This document shows positions 35,554 through 44,063 of a stretch of DNA of 64,000 nucleotides, one piece after another (the first letter of the stretch is position 1; every line of letters begins with the position of its first letter). The DNA is taken from the NCBI RefSeq assembly GCF_902706035.1, contig NZ_CACSJA010000028.1:1-64000 (forward strand), in the 5' to 3' direction. The notes below the pieces were generated by a model. That model did not search any database. It was not told where the DNA came from and worked only from the letters and a program-made list of their open reading frames with translations. This DNA comes from Pantoea sp. 18069. GTDB taxonomy: Bacteria; Pseudomonadota; Gammaproteobacteria; Burkholderiales; Burkholderiaceae_C. A program made the translations under genes and the position numbers.

Positions 35554-36261
35554 ATGAAGAGAATGGGACGGCCGATGGTGCGCTCTGCGCTTTGGAGTGC
35601 AGCGGCGGCGCTGCTGCTGGCGGGATGTGCCTCGCAGACGCAGGGCGTGGCTTCGGGACAATACACCGCGGGGCGCGCGCAGCTGGCGTTGCCTGCCGGT
35701 GCCTGGACCGATCTGGGTGCGGCCGATGAGGCCTGGGCGCCGTTGCCGACCGCGGGCGGCAAGATCGCACTGCGCAGCCGGGCGCTGGTGCTGCGCGGCG
35801 AAAAGCAGGAGCCGCTGGCCGTGGTGCTGGTGCGCACCAATGCCTCCAATCTGTTCTGGAAACCCGTGTCCTGGGGGATCAATTGCCCACGCGAGCTCGA
35901 CGTGCTGCTGTTCGACGAAGCAGCCGGCAGCCCTGACCGCATGGACTGTCTGCGGCTGCGCCGCAATGCCCAGGCACAGCAGTGGCTCAAGCGCACCAAG
36001 CCCGAAACCCAGACCTGGCTCGCACGCCACCGGCAACTGCCGGTGCTGCCCTACAGCCACTTGAGCTACCGCTTTGCCACCGAGGACGGCGGCATGGTGG
36101 AGTTGCAGATCCTTGCCGACCAGCGCCTGCTGCAGCCCGAAAAAGGCAGCCAGGGCCGGCAACTGCGCGAATGGGCGCTGGCCGTGGCCAGCGCGGCGCG
36201 CGACAGCCTGTCGTCGCTCGACGGCGCGCTCGTGCTGCCACCGTTCCCGGGCTCGGTCTGA
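35554..36261 (+). CDS. Lipoprotein of unknown function
   Basis: A 235-residue predicted outer-membrane or periplasmic lipoprotein: basic N-terminus, hydrophobic ALWSAAAALLLAGC with a LAGC lipobox. The start is set by GGAGG 7 nt upstream of ATG 35554. The mature part has two Cys in the middle (INCPRELDV and RMDCLRLRR) that could form a disulfide. No family is recognised. Its TGA stop forms the first bases of palindrome P copy 3. It lies between fba and fadD without clear functional link. Confidence 0.75.
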   Translation: MKRMGRPMVRSALWSAAAALLLAGCASQTQGVASGQYTAGRAQLALPAGAWTDLGAADEAWAPLPTAGGKIALRSRALVLRGEKQEPLAVVLVRTNASNLFWKPVSWGINCPRELDVLLFDEAAGSPDRMDCLRLRRNAQAQQWLKRTKPETQTWLARHRQLPVLPYSHLSYRFATEDGGMVELQILADQRLLQPEKGSQGRQLREWALAVASAARDSLSSLDGALVLPPFPGSV

Positions 36262-36278
36262 GAACGTGAACACGTTCT
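36261..36278. repeat. Stop-codon palindrome P, copy 3
   Basis: AGAACGTG-AA-CACGTTCT, identical to copy 2, with its first A again the last base of a TGA stop codon. Confidence 0.85.
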
Positions 36279-36386
36279 GAGCCAGGCGGATTCCAGCCGG
36301 CCTAGGGTAATCACAGGCTGCGAGCTTTCGGCCCTCGGCTGACAATCGCCTGAGCGTTGGCAAGAAATACTGGAGGCACAAAGACT

Positions 36387-38060
36387 ATGAGTGATCGTCC
36401 CTGGCTGAGCGCGTACCCCCAAGGGGTGCCCGCGGAAATTGACGCGACCCAATACACGTCGCTGGTGGCCCTGATGGAAGAGGCCTTCACCAAGTACCGC
36501 GACCGGGTGGCGTACAGCTTCATGGGAAAGGAAGTGACCTATGCCCAGACCGATGTGCAAAGCCGCATCCTGGCCGCCTACCTGCAGGGCCTGGGCCTGG
36601 CCAAGGGCGATCGCGTCGCGCTGATGATGCCCAACATGCCGCAGTACCCGGTGGCCGTGGCCGCGGTGCTGCGCGCGGGCTATGTGGTGGTCAACGTCAA
36701 CCCGCTGTACACCGCGCGCGAACTCGAGCACCAGCTCAAGGACTCGGGTGCCAAGGCGATCATCATCATCGAGAACTTCGCGACCACGCTGCAGGCCTGC
36801 ATCGCCGCCACGGCCGTCAAGCATGTGGTGCTCTGCGCGATGGGCGACCAGCTGGGCCTGCTCAAGGGAGCGCTGGTCAATTACGTGGTGCGCAAGGTCA
36901 AGAAGCTGGTGCCCGCGTTCCAGCTGCCCGGCGCCGTGCGCTTCAATGACGCGCTGGCCAAGGGCGCGCATGCGAGTTTCCAGGCGCCGCAACTGCTGCC
37001 CGACGACATCGCCCTGCTGCAGTACACAGGGGGCACGACGGGCGTGAGCAAGGGCGCGGTGCTGCTGCACCGCAATGTGATCGCCAACGTGCTGCAGTCC
37101 GAAGCCTGGAATGCGCCGGCCATGGACAAGGTGCCGACGGGCGAGCAGCCCACGAGCGTCTGCGCGCTGCCGCTCTACCATATCTTCGCGTTCACGGTGA
37201 ACATGATGCTGTCCATGCGCACCGGCGGCAAGACCATCCTGATCCCCAATCCGCGCGACCTCAAGGCCACGCTGCAGGAGCTGTCCAAGCACCGTTTCCA
37301 CAGCTTTCCGGCCGTGAGCACGCTGTTCAACGGCCTGGCCCACCACCCCGACTTCAACACCGTCGACTGGTCGCACCTCAAGGTGTCGGTCGGCGGCGGC
37401 ATGGCGGTGCAAAGCGCGGTCGCGCAGCTGTGGCTGGAAAAGACCGGCTGCCCGATCTGCGAAGGCTATGGGCTGTCGGAAACCAGCCCTTCGGTCAGCT
37501 GCAACCCGGTCACCGTGAGCCAGTTCACGGGCACCATTGGCGTGCCCCTGCCCAGCACGTACATGAAGCTGGTCGACGACGCGGGCAACGACGTGACACA
37601 GCCCGGTGTGCCGGGCGAGATCGCGATCAAGGGCCCGCAGGTGATGGCGGGATACTGGCAGCTGCCCGACGAAACCGCCAAGTCCATGACGCCCGACGGT
37701 TTCTTCAAGTCCGGCGACATCGGCACCTTCGATGAAAACGGCTTTTTCAAGGTGGTCGACCGCAAGAAGGACATGGTGCTGGTCAGCGGTTTCAACGTCT
37801 ACCCGAACGAAGTCGAAGACGTGGTCGCCAAATGCCCGGGCGTGCTCGAGTGCGCGGTGGTCGGCATTCCCGACGAGAAGACCGGCGAGGCCGTGAAGCT
37901 GGTGATCGTGAAGAAGGACCCGGCGCTGACCGAGCAGGTGGTGCGCGACTTCTGCCGCTCGCACCTCACGGGCTACAAGCAGCCGCGCGTGATCGAGTTC
38001 CGCACCGAGCTGCCCAAGACACCCGTGGGCAAGATACTGCGCCGCGAGCTGAGGAAATAA
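36387..38060 (+). CDS. fadD: Long-chain acyl-CoA synthetase
   Basis: A 557-residue adenylate-forming enzyme that activates fatty acids to acyl-CoA with ATP. The AMP-binding P-loop LQYTGGTTGVSKGA, the EGYGLSETSP motif, and the late GFFKSGDIGTFDENGFFKVVDRKKDMVLVSGFNVYPNEVE hinge are all present, with the catalytic Lys in KTPVGKILRRELR. TGGAGG precedes the start. A sequence of this type usually serves long-chain substrates, though chain length cannot be read from it. It is followed by mtnN after a hairpin terminator. Confidence 0.93.
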   Translation: MSDRPWLSAYPQGVPAEIDATQYTSLVALMEEAFTKYRDRVAYSFMGKEVTYAQTDVQSRILAAYLQGLGLAKGDRVALMMPNMPQYPVAVAAVLRAGYVVVNVNPLYTARELEHQLKDSGAKAIIIIENFATTLQACIAATAVKHVVLCAMGDQLGLLKGALVNYVVRKVKKLVPAFQLPGAVRFNDALAKGAHASFQAPQLLPDDIALLQYTGGTTGVSKGAVLLHRNVIANVLQSEAWNAPAMDKVPTGEQPTSVCALPLYHIFAFTVNMMLSMRTGGKTILIPNPRDLKATLQELSKHRFHSFPAVSTLFNGLAHHPDFNTVDWSHLKVSVGGGMAVQSAVAQLWLEKTGCPICEGYGLSETSPSVSCNPVTVSQFTGTIGVPLPSTYMKLVDDAGNDVTQPGVPGEIAIKGPQVMAGYWQLPDETAKSMTPDGFFKSGDIGTFDENGFFKVVDRKKDMVLVSGFNVYPNEVEDVVAKCPGVLECAVVGIPDEKTGEAVKLVIVKKDPALTEQVVRDFCRSHLTGYKQPRVIEFRTELPKTPVGKILRRELRK

Positions 38061-38152
38061 AGCAGCCCGGCCGTTTGCCCTGAGCCTGGCGCAGGGCAGG
38101 CCGCTTCAGGGCATTTCACGCCAGCGCGTTCAAAGCGAAAATGCGTCCAACT

Positions 38153-38180
38153 ACCGCCGTACAGTACGGCGGTTTCTTTT
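38153..38180 (+). terminator. Terminator/hairpin between fadD and mtnN
   Basis: ACCGCCGTAC (38153-38162) and GTACGGCGGT (38164-38173) form a long stem followed by TTCTTTTTC. It ends only 16 nt before the mtnN start codon. Confidence 0.8.
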
Positions 38181-38195
38181 TCAGCTTTTGAATAC

Positions 38196-38942
38196 ATGAC
38201 GATTGCCATTTTGAGCGCCTTGCCCGAAGAGCAGGCCGGTTGGGTAGAGACTTTGCAGGGCGTGCGCGGCACACGGCACGCGGGGCGGCAGTTCTGGCAG
38301 GGGCGCTGGCAAGGTGCGGGCGAAGGCGCGGGCGCCGGCCATGACCTGGTCTGCGCGCTCTCGGGCATAGGCAAGGTCGCCGCAGCCACCACGGCGGCGG
38401 CGCTGATCGAGCGCTTTGGCGTCACGCGCATCGTCTTCACCGGCGTGGCGGGCGGCGTGGGCGCGGGCGTGCAGGTCGGCGATGTGGTCGTGGCCAGCGA
38501 ATACCTGCAGCATGATCTTGACGTTTCGCCGCTGTTCCCGCGCTGGGAGCTGCCCGGCTATGGCCGCACGCGCCTGGCCTGCGACCCGGTGATGAGCGCG
38601 GCGCTGCACGCGGCCAGCCAGCAGTGCGTGGGCAGCGCGGCGCGCGCGCACCATGGGCTGGTGGTCAGCGGCGACCAGTTCGTCGGCACGGCCCTGGCAT
38701 CGCAGGCACTGCGCGCTGGCCTCGAGGCCGCGGGCCACGCGGTGCTCGCGGTCGAAATGGAAGGCGCGGCCGTGGCGCAGACCTGCCACGACTACGGCGT
38801 GCCGTTCGCCGCCATGCGCACCATCTCCGACCGCGCCGACGACAGCGCATCGGTCGACTTCGCGGACTTCGTGCGCAATGTCGCCAGCCGCTATGCCCAG
38901 CACATCCTCACGGGTTTTTTGCAGCGGCTGCCGCAGGCGTGA
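38196..38942 (+). CDS. mtnN: 5'-methylthioadenosine/S-adenosylhomocysteine nucleosidase
   Basis: A 248-residue phosphorylase-fold nucleosidase that cleaves MTA and SAH, clearing inhibitors of SAM-dependent methylation. It opens MTIAILSALPEE; the VFTGVAGGVGAGVQVGDVV segment, LVVSGDQFVG, AVEMEGAAVAQTCHDYGVPFAAMRTISD and the late Asp in SDRADDSAS are typical. No ribosome site is obvious, and a terminator-like hairpin ends 16 nt upstream, so initiation may depend on that structure or on read-through. Confidence 0.88.
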   Translation: MTIAILSALPEEQAGWVETLQGVRGTRHAGRQFWQGRWQGAGEGAGAGHDLVCALSGIGKVAAATTAAALIERFGVTRIVFTGVAGGVGAGVQVGDVVVASEYLQHDLDVSPLFPRWELPGYGRTRLACDPVMSAALHAASQQCVGSAARAHHGLVVSGDQFVGTALASQALRAGLEAAGHAVLAVEMEGAAVAQTCHDYGVPFAAMRTISDRADDSASVDFADFVRNVASRYAQHILTGFLQRLPQA

Positions 38943-39002
38943 ACTGGAAACGGTGCCGCGGCAATAGGCATGCACGGCGGGGGGGTCAAGACGAACGGCT
39001 TC

Positions 39003-39154
39003 AGGCAAGGCCCATGGTCTTTGAAACCGGCGCGGCCCAGCATGGGGGCAGCGAGCAAGGGCCGCCCCGCAGCGAGGCTGCCGTCCCTGGCCGGGCGCCC
39101 CCCTCCACCGAAGGATGAGAGGGGGAAGCCGCGTGAGCGGCTCAGGGGGTGCTT
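39003..39154 (-). repeat. Dispersed repeat R3, copy B, starting at the corA stop
   Basis: The reverse complement of R3 copy A. On the corA strand it starts one base after the TAG stop as AGCACCCCCTGAGCCGCTCA and runs through the same CCCCCTCTCATCCTTCGGTGG core to the CCCCCATGCTGGG segment. It lies between convergent mtnN and corA. Confidence 0.8.
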
Positions 39155-40141
39155 CTATTTCAACCAGCCGCGCTTGCGGAAATACAGCATGGGCCCGACC
39201 GCGCTGGCCGCCATCAGCGTCAGCGCAAACGGATAGCCCAGCGTCCAGTCGAGTTCGGGCATGAACTTGAAGTTCATGCCGTAGGCGCTGGCCACCAGCG
39301 TGGGCGGCAGCAGCGCGACGCTGGCCACCGAGAAGATGCGGATGATCTTGTTCTGGTTGATGTTGATGAAACCGACGGTGGCGTCCATCAGGAAGTTGAT
39401 CTTGTCGAACAGGAAGGCGGTGTGGCTGTCCAGCGATTCGATGTCGCGCAGGATCTGACGCGCTTCCTCGAACTGCTCGGCGTTGAGCATCTTGCTGCGC
39501 ATCATGAAGCTCACGGCGCGGCGCGTGTCCATCACGTTGCGGCGGATGCGCGAATTCAAGTCTTCCTGGCGTGCGATGGCCGACAGCACCTCGCTTGCGC
39601 GCGCGTCGTCGACATCGCCGGACAGCACCTGGGTGCTGACTTTTTCGAGCGCATCGTAGATGCGCTCTAGCGTGTCGGCCGAATATTCGGCGTCGGCGTC
39701 GAACAGCTTGAGCAGCACTTCCTTCGCATCTTCGAGCAGGCCCGGCGCGCGGCGCGCGCGCATGCGCAGCAGCCGGAACACCGGCACGTCCTCGTCGTGG
39801 ATGGAAAACAGCACGCCGCGGCTCTTGAGCTCTGCGTTGTGCTGGTTCAGGATGAACGCGACGCGCACCGAGCGCGGGTCTTCGTCGTCATCGATCAAGA
39901 AATCGCTGCGAATATGCAGCTCGCCGTTGTCTTCTTCGTAGAAGCGCGCCGATTCTTCGATGTCTTCATCCATCGCGTCTTCAGGAATCGACAGGCCGTA
40001 ATGCTGCTTGATCCAGCGCTTTTCTTCCAGCGTCGGCGATTCGAGGTCGACCCAGATAGGCTGAAACTTCGCCAGGTCTTCCAGCGAGTCGATTTCTTCC
40101 TGAACCAGGCGGCCATTGGCCAACGTAAAGATGTTGAGCAT
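39155..40141 (-). CDS. corA: Magnesium/cobalt transporter CorA
   Basis: A 328-residue CorA channel: a long acidic and helical cytoplasmic domain, then two C-terminal transmembrane helices with the selectivity motif YGMNF (GMN at about 288-290) between them. The last residues (FRKRGWLK) are basic, as in the family. GGGAG lies upstream of the ATG. The 5' leader carries alternative hairpins described at 40175-40274. The stop is followed by repeat R3 copy B instead of a simple terminator. Confidence 0.95.
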   Translation of the reverse strand: MLNIFTLANGRLVQEEIDSLEDLAKFQPIWVDLESPTLEEKRWIKQHYGLSIPEDAMDEDIEESARFYEEDNGELHIRSDFLIDDDEDPRSVRVAFILNQHNAELKSRGVLFSIHDEDVPVFRLLRMRARRAPGLLEDAKEVLLKLFDADAEYSADTLERIYDALEKVSTQVLSGDVDDARASEVLSAIARQEDLNSRIRRNVMDTRRAVSFMMRSKMLNAEQFEEARQILRDIESLDSHTAFLFDKINFLMDATVGFININQNKIIRIFSVASVALLPPTLVASAYGMNFKFMPELDWTLGYPFALTLMAASAVGPMLYFRKRGWLK

Positions 40142-40174
40142 TGCTCACTCCCATGTCATTTTTCGGCGTGCGGC

Positions 40175-40274
40175 GGTGAAAGAGGTCATGCTTTCAACCC
40201 CCGCAGCGGCACGCGTGGCAAGGTGCGCGCAGCCATACGATGGGAGTTGAAAGCTACCAACTAGGGTAGCTTTC
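40175..40274 (-). promoter_or_regulatory. corA leader with mutually exclusive hairpins, candidate RNA switch
   Basis: Hairpin 1: GAAAGCTACC (40249-40258) with GGTAGCTTTC (40265-40274), 10 bp perfect, 6-nt loop. Hairpin 2: CTTTCAACCCCC (40191-40202) with GGGAGTTGAAAG (40242-40253), 11 of 12 pairs. The two share 40249-40253, so they cannot form together. A third block GGTGAAAG (40175-40182) can also pair with CTTTCAAC. No known riboswitch class is recognised. Confidence 0.5.
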
Positions 40275-40376
40275 CACGGAGTCATCTCCAGTTATCTTGA
40301 AGTGGCGAATTATGGCATTGCGCACGCGCGGCGCGGCGCAGAAAAGCCCGCGCCGGGGCGGGTGCGGGCCCGGTTG

Positions 40377-41189
40377 TCATCGCGCTGTAATGGTCTGTCC
40401 CAGCGATTGGGCGCGGCACAGGTCTGCCCAGGCCGCCGGCTTGGCATGCGCGGCGCGCAGCAGGTAGTTCGGGTCGTAGGTCACCACGGCGGGCACGCCT
40501 GCGGCCTGGTGGGGTTCGGCGCGCAGCCGGCCCAGTGCATCGCTGCGGCCGAGCACGGCGCGTGCCGCCGCCAGGCCCAGCACCAGGATGCGCGCCGGCC
40601 GCAGCGTCTGCACCATCGTCTGCAGGCCGGAATCCAGGGGCGGGCAGTCGCCCGCGGCCGCCGAGGCCTGGGCGGTGTCGCGCTCCAGGGCCGCGCTCCA
40701 GACGCGCGGGTGCTGGTGCAGGCGCAGCGCGCGCAGCATGTTGTCGAGCAGGCGCGCGGCATCGCCTTCGAGCACCGTGCCGGTGGGCCGGGGTTCGGGC
40801 GCGGCTGCGGGCAGGCCCAGGGCCGTGGGGTGTTCGAGCAGGATCAGCCAGCCGCCGTCGGCCGCCGCAGGCGCGTTGCTGCTCGGGCCGTAGACCGGGC
40901 GCGCGGGATGCAGCCGCCAGCCCGTGGCCGCAGCGCTTTCGCTTGCAGGCGGGCGCTGGGGCGCAGGCGCGGGCTGGGGGCGGGCCGGGGCCTGGGTTGC
41001 TGCTGCGGGTGCCGGGCGTGGGGCGGGGCTGGCCGGCGGCTGCGGCGCACGCTGGGCCATGGGCGCAGGCCGTTGTTCCAAGGCTACAGCCGTTGCGGCC
41101 TGGGCCGGCTCCGGCGGCGCGGGCTGCCAGACCGTGATGCCCATTTCCTGCAGCATGGCGCGTTGGCGCGGGTCGAGGTTCAGGGCCAT
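40377..41189 (-). CDS. Uracil-DNA glycosylase-superfamily-like protein, catalytic motifs degenerate
   Basis: A 270-residue protein. The N-terminal ~35 residues are conserved (MALNLDPRQRAMLQEMGITVW), then a Pro/Ala-rich linker of about 70 residues, then a UDG family 4-like domain (GTVLEGDAARLLDNMLRALRL, RPARILVLGLAAARAVLG, VPAVVTYDPNYLLR). The catalytic GExPG is absent and the HPxYLL motif reads DPNYLL. The Fe-S cysteines of family 4 are also not evident. The gene overlaps rimI by 10 bp and belongs to the tsaB-rimI operon. Confidence 0.65.
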   Translation of the reverse strand: MALNLDPRQRAMLQEMGITVWQPAPPEPAQAATAVALEQRPAPMAQRAPQPPASPAPRPAPAAATQAPARPQPAPAPQRPPASESAAATGWRLHPARPVYGPSSNAPAAADGGWLILLEHPTALGLPAAAPEPRPTGTVLEGDAARLLDNMLRALRLHQHPRVWSAALERDTAQASAAAGDCPPLDSGLQTMVQTLRPARILVLGLAAARAVLGRSDALGRLRAEPHQAAGVPAVVTYDPNYLLRAAHAKPAAWADLCRAQSLGQTITAR

Positions 41190-41665
41190 AGCTTGAGGCT
41201 CATGATGATGGCGTGCTCGCGTTGGCCATCGACCGCCGGGTAATAGTTCTTGCGTTCGGCGATCTGCTGGAAACCATGTTTTTCGTAGATGGCGCGCGCC
41301 CGTGCGTTGCTCGCGCGCACTTCGAGCCACAGCCAGAGGGCCTGTCGCTGGCGTGACCACAGCGACAGCCCTTCGAGCATGATCCGGGCCCAGCCCCGGC
41401 CCTGGTGGGCGGGCGCGACCGTGAGGTTGAGCAGATGGACTTCGTCGAGCACCGCCATGGCGACGAAGTAGCCCAGCAACTGGTCATCGGCGTCGAGCAG
41501 CATCTGTGCTTCGTAGCCTGCGGCCAGCGCGTCGATGAAGTTGCCGTGCGTCCAGGGGTGGCTATAGGCCTGCTGTTCGATCGGCAGCAGGGTCTCGAGC
41601 GAGGCTGCGGTCAAGGGTGCAAAGCGTATGGTTTCCTGGTGGGCGGGCTGGCTGGAAGGGCTCAT
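41180..41665 (-). CDS. rimI: Ribosomal protein S18-alanine N-acetyltransferase
   Basis: A 161-residue GNAT acetyltransferase. The acetyl-CoA site is VAPAHQGRGWARIML (Q/R-x-x-G-x-A), followed by LEVRASNARARAIYEKHGF and the NYYP segment characteristic of RimI. It overlaps tsaB by the 4-bp ATGA sequence and the UDG-like gene by 10 bp, so all three are cotranslated. Linkage with tsaB supports the RimI name. Confidence 0.93.
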   Translation of the reverse strand: MSPSSQPAHQETIRFAPLTAASLETLLPIEQQAYSHPWTHGNFIDALAAGYEAQMLLDADDQLLGYFVAMAVLDEVHLLNLTVAPAHQGRGWARIMLEGLSLWSRQRQALWLWLEVRASNARARAIYEKHGFQQIAERKNYYPAVDGQREHAIIMSLKLWP

Positions 41666-42348
41666 GGTGTGGCAGCAAGGCGTGCAGCGGCACGTTCAGC
41701 GGTAGTTTGCGCCACTTTATCTCGGATGTACAAGGGCAGCGCAGCGGCAGCCGGCTGGCTGCCCTGGGCCGCGAGCAGCGCGGGCGCCAGGCGCAGCAGC
41801 GCCGCCGAGGTCGGCAGCGCGGCCAGGTGCAGGGCCTCGGGCGCGAGGCGCTCGCCATAGGCGGCCTGGGCATTGCCGACGACGCTCCAGCCCGCGGGCA
41901 CCTGCAGGGCTTCGGGCGCGCACACGCCGACGTCGCCCGCGGCCAGCCAGACGCCGTCGCGGTAGCTGTAGGGCGCGTGATAGACCTCGTTCATGCGTGC
42001 ATCGAGCACGGCGACGACGTCGGTGCAGCCGTGCTCGGCGCGCGCCGTCTCGGCCACGGCGAGCAGCGTATCGACCGGCAGCACCGGCACGCCGGCACCA
42101 AAGGCCAGGCCCTGCGCAATCGCGCAGGCCGTGCGCAGCCCGGTGAACGAGCCCGGGCCGCGGCCGAAGACGATGGCATCGAGCGCCTTGAATTCGAGCC
42201 CGGCTTGGTCCATCAGCCGGCGAATGGCCGGCAGCAGCTGGGCCGATGACTGGGCACCGCCAGGCCCGCGGTGCTGCCAGAGCGCGTCGGCGCGCTGGAC
42301 GGCAATGCAAAGGGTGTCGGTGCTGGTATCGAAGGCAAGCAGATTCAT
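41662..42348 (-). CDS. tsaB: tRNA threonylcarbamoyladenosine biosynthesis protein TsaB
   Basis: A 228-residue ASKHA-fold protein that joins TsaD and TsaE in t6A37 synthesis. It opens MNLLAFDTSTDTLCIAV and has VFGRGPGSFTGLRTACAIAQGLAFG, the TsaB signature that substitutes for the TsaD metal site. The start at 42348 is the first residue of the conserved region; the frame remains open far upstream through non-coding sequence. It is the first gene of the tsaB-rimI-UDG-like operon, divergent from dacB. Confidence 0.94.
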   Translation of the reverse strand: MNLLAFDTSTDTLCIAVQRADALWQHRGPGGAQSSAQLLPAIRRLMDQAGLEFKALDAIVFGRGPGSFTGLRTACAIAQGLAFGAGVPVLPVDTLLAVAETARAEHGCTDVVAVLDARMNEVYHAPYSYRDGVWLAAGDVGVCAPEALQVPAGWSVVGNAQAAYGERLAPEALHLAALPTSAALLRLAPALLAAQGSQPAAAALPLYIRDKVAQTTAERAAARLAATP

Positions 42349-42513
42349 GGGATGGGGGCGCCAGGAAGAACGGCAGGTCGCCAGGCGCAAGTGCGCAAGC
42401 CCCTGATTATCGGTGGCCGCGGTGCTCCTTGCGCGCCGCGGCGCTAAAGCCCGGCGCAAGGGCGGCGCGCAGCGGTCCATCGGTCCCGGCGCCCAGGCCC
42501 TAAACTGGCCGGC

Positions 42514-44007
42514 ATGTTGTTGCAGTCCGTCCTGGCGCGCTTGCGCGCCCCTCATTGCGCGCGCGTCGTCCTGGGCATTTCGCTGTCCGTGGCGCTGTGG
42601 GCGACCTCGCCCCATGCGGCCCAGGCCCAAACGGGCCAGACCGCTGCGCTGGCGGCCTTGCCGCCGGCCGTGGCCGCCGCGCTCGCGCGCGCCCAATTGC
42701 CGCCCGAGGCCCTCTCGGTGCTGGTGGTCGAGGCCGGCACAGGCGCCGTACCCCGCCTGGCCTGGCAGCCCGAGCGGCCGATGAACCCGGCCTCGGTGAT
42801 GAAGCTCGTGACCACGTTTGCCGCGCTCGATCAGCTGGGCCCGGCCTATACCTGGCGCACGCCTTTCTATTTCGGCGGTCCCGTGCAGGCCGGCGTGCTG
42901 CGCGGGCCGCTCTATATCCAGGGCCAGGGCGATCCGCGGCTGGTGATGGAGCGGCTGTGGCTGGCGCTGCGCCGGCTGCAGGCCATGGGCGTGCGTGCGA
43001 TCGACGGCGACATCGTGCTCGACCGCTCGGCATTCGCGCTCGCCGCGCATGACCCGGCGCTGTTCGATGGCGAGCCGTTGCGCCCATACAACGTCTCGCC
43101 CGATGCGCTGCTGGTCAACTACAAGTCGCTGGTGATGGGTTTTCTGCCCGATGTGAAGGGCGGTCTCGCGCGTATCCAGTACGACCCGCCGCTGGCCGGC
43201 ATGGTGCTGCAGGCCAGCGTGCCGCTCGCGCCCGAAGGCACACCTTGCGGCGATTGGCACCTGCGCCTGCAGGCCAGTCTGGAGCTTGCCGGGCGCATGG
43301 ATTTTGCGGGCAGCTACCCGGCTGCGTGCGGCCCGCGCAACTGGGCCGTGGCGCCGGTCGACAGCGCGCAGTTCGCGGCGCGCGCGATCGAAGGCATGTG
43401 GCGCGAACTGGGCGGCCAGCTCGGCGGCGTGGTGCGCGATGGTCGCGTGCCCCAGGGGCTCGAAGCCGCGATGGTGATCGAGTCGGAATCGCTCGCCCAG
43501 GTGGTCAGGGATATCAATAAATATAGCAACAACGTCATGGCCCAGCAGGTTTTCCTGACCATGGGCTGGCAGCGCACGGGCGTGGGCAGCTGGGACAGCG
43601 CGCAGGCTGCACTGCACCAGTGGTGGCAGCAAAGAATCGGCGCGCAGGCGCAGCCCATCGTGGGCAACGGTGCGGGCCTGAGCCGCGAGGCGCGTCTCAC
43701 GGCCCAGGGCCTGGCGCGCATGCTGCAGGTCGCCTGGGCCTCGCCGGTAATGCCCGAATTCCTGGCTTCGCTGCCGGTGCTGGGCGTGGATGGCACGCTG
43801 CGCCGCAACCAGGCGCGCGCCGGCGGCCAGGCCCATCTTAAGACCGGCACGCTGCGCGATGCGACGGCGCTCGCCGGCTTCGTGCATGCGGCCAGCGGCC
43901 GGCGCTATGTGCTGGTTGCGCTGGTCAACGACAGCCGCGCGGCGGCCGCACGTCCGGCCTTGGACGCGTTGGTGGAATGGGTGGTCGGCGACCTCGCGCC
44001 TCGATAA
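42514..44007 (+). CDS. dacB: D-alanyl-D-alanine carboxypeptidase/endopeptidase (PBP4)
   Basis: A 497-residue class C penicillin-binding protein of the periplasm. It has a signal peptide to about residue 38 (cleavage near AQAQTG), SVMK at 94-97 with the nucleophile Ser94, SNN in INKYSNNVMAQ, and KTGTLRD near 446. It trims and cuts peptidoglycan cross-links. It is divergent from tsaB. Confidence 0.93.
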   Translation: MLLQSVLARLRAPHCARVVLGISLSVALWATSPHAAQAQTGQTAALAALPPAVAAALARAQLPPEALSVLVVEAGTGAVPRLAWQPERPMNPASVMKLVTTFAALDQLGPAYTWRTPFYFGGPVQAGVLRGPLYIQGQGDPRLVMERLWLALRRLQAMGVRAIDGDIVLDRSAFALAAHDPALFDGEPLRPYNVSPDALLVNYKSLVMGFLPDVKGGLARIQYDPPLAGMVLQASVPLAPEGTPCGDWHLRLQASLELAGRMDFAGSYPAACGPRNWAVAPVDSAQFAARAIEGMWRELGGQLGGVVRDGRVPQGLEAAMVIESESLAQVVRDINKYSNNVMAQQVFLTMGWQRTGVGSWDSAQAALHQWWQQRIGAQAQPIVGNGAGLSREARLTAQGLARMLQVAWASPVMPEFLASLPVLGVDGTLRRNQARAGGQAHLKTGTLRDATALAGFVHAASGRRYVLVALVNDSRAAAARPALDALVEWVVGDLAPR

Positions 44008-44063
44008 GGTGGGGCGAGGCCGCTGCGTGGGCGGTCCATCACACCAAGATCAGGAGGCGCAGC

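Noticed and set aside
33866..39154. Composite transposon bounded by the inverted R3 repeats
   Set aside because: No transposase or target-site duplication, and the interior is core metabolism. Each repeat abuts a stop codon, which a gene-end element explains better.
40142..40376. Known Mg riboswitch class (M-box or mgtA type) upstream of corA
   Set aside because: The conserved core sequences of those classes are not present; only novel pairing is seen.
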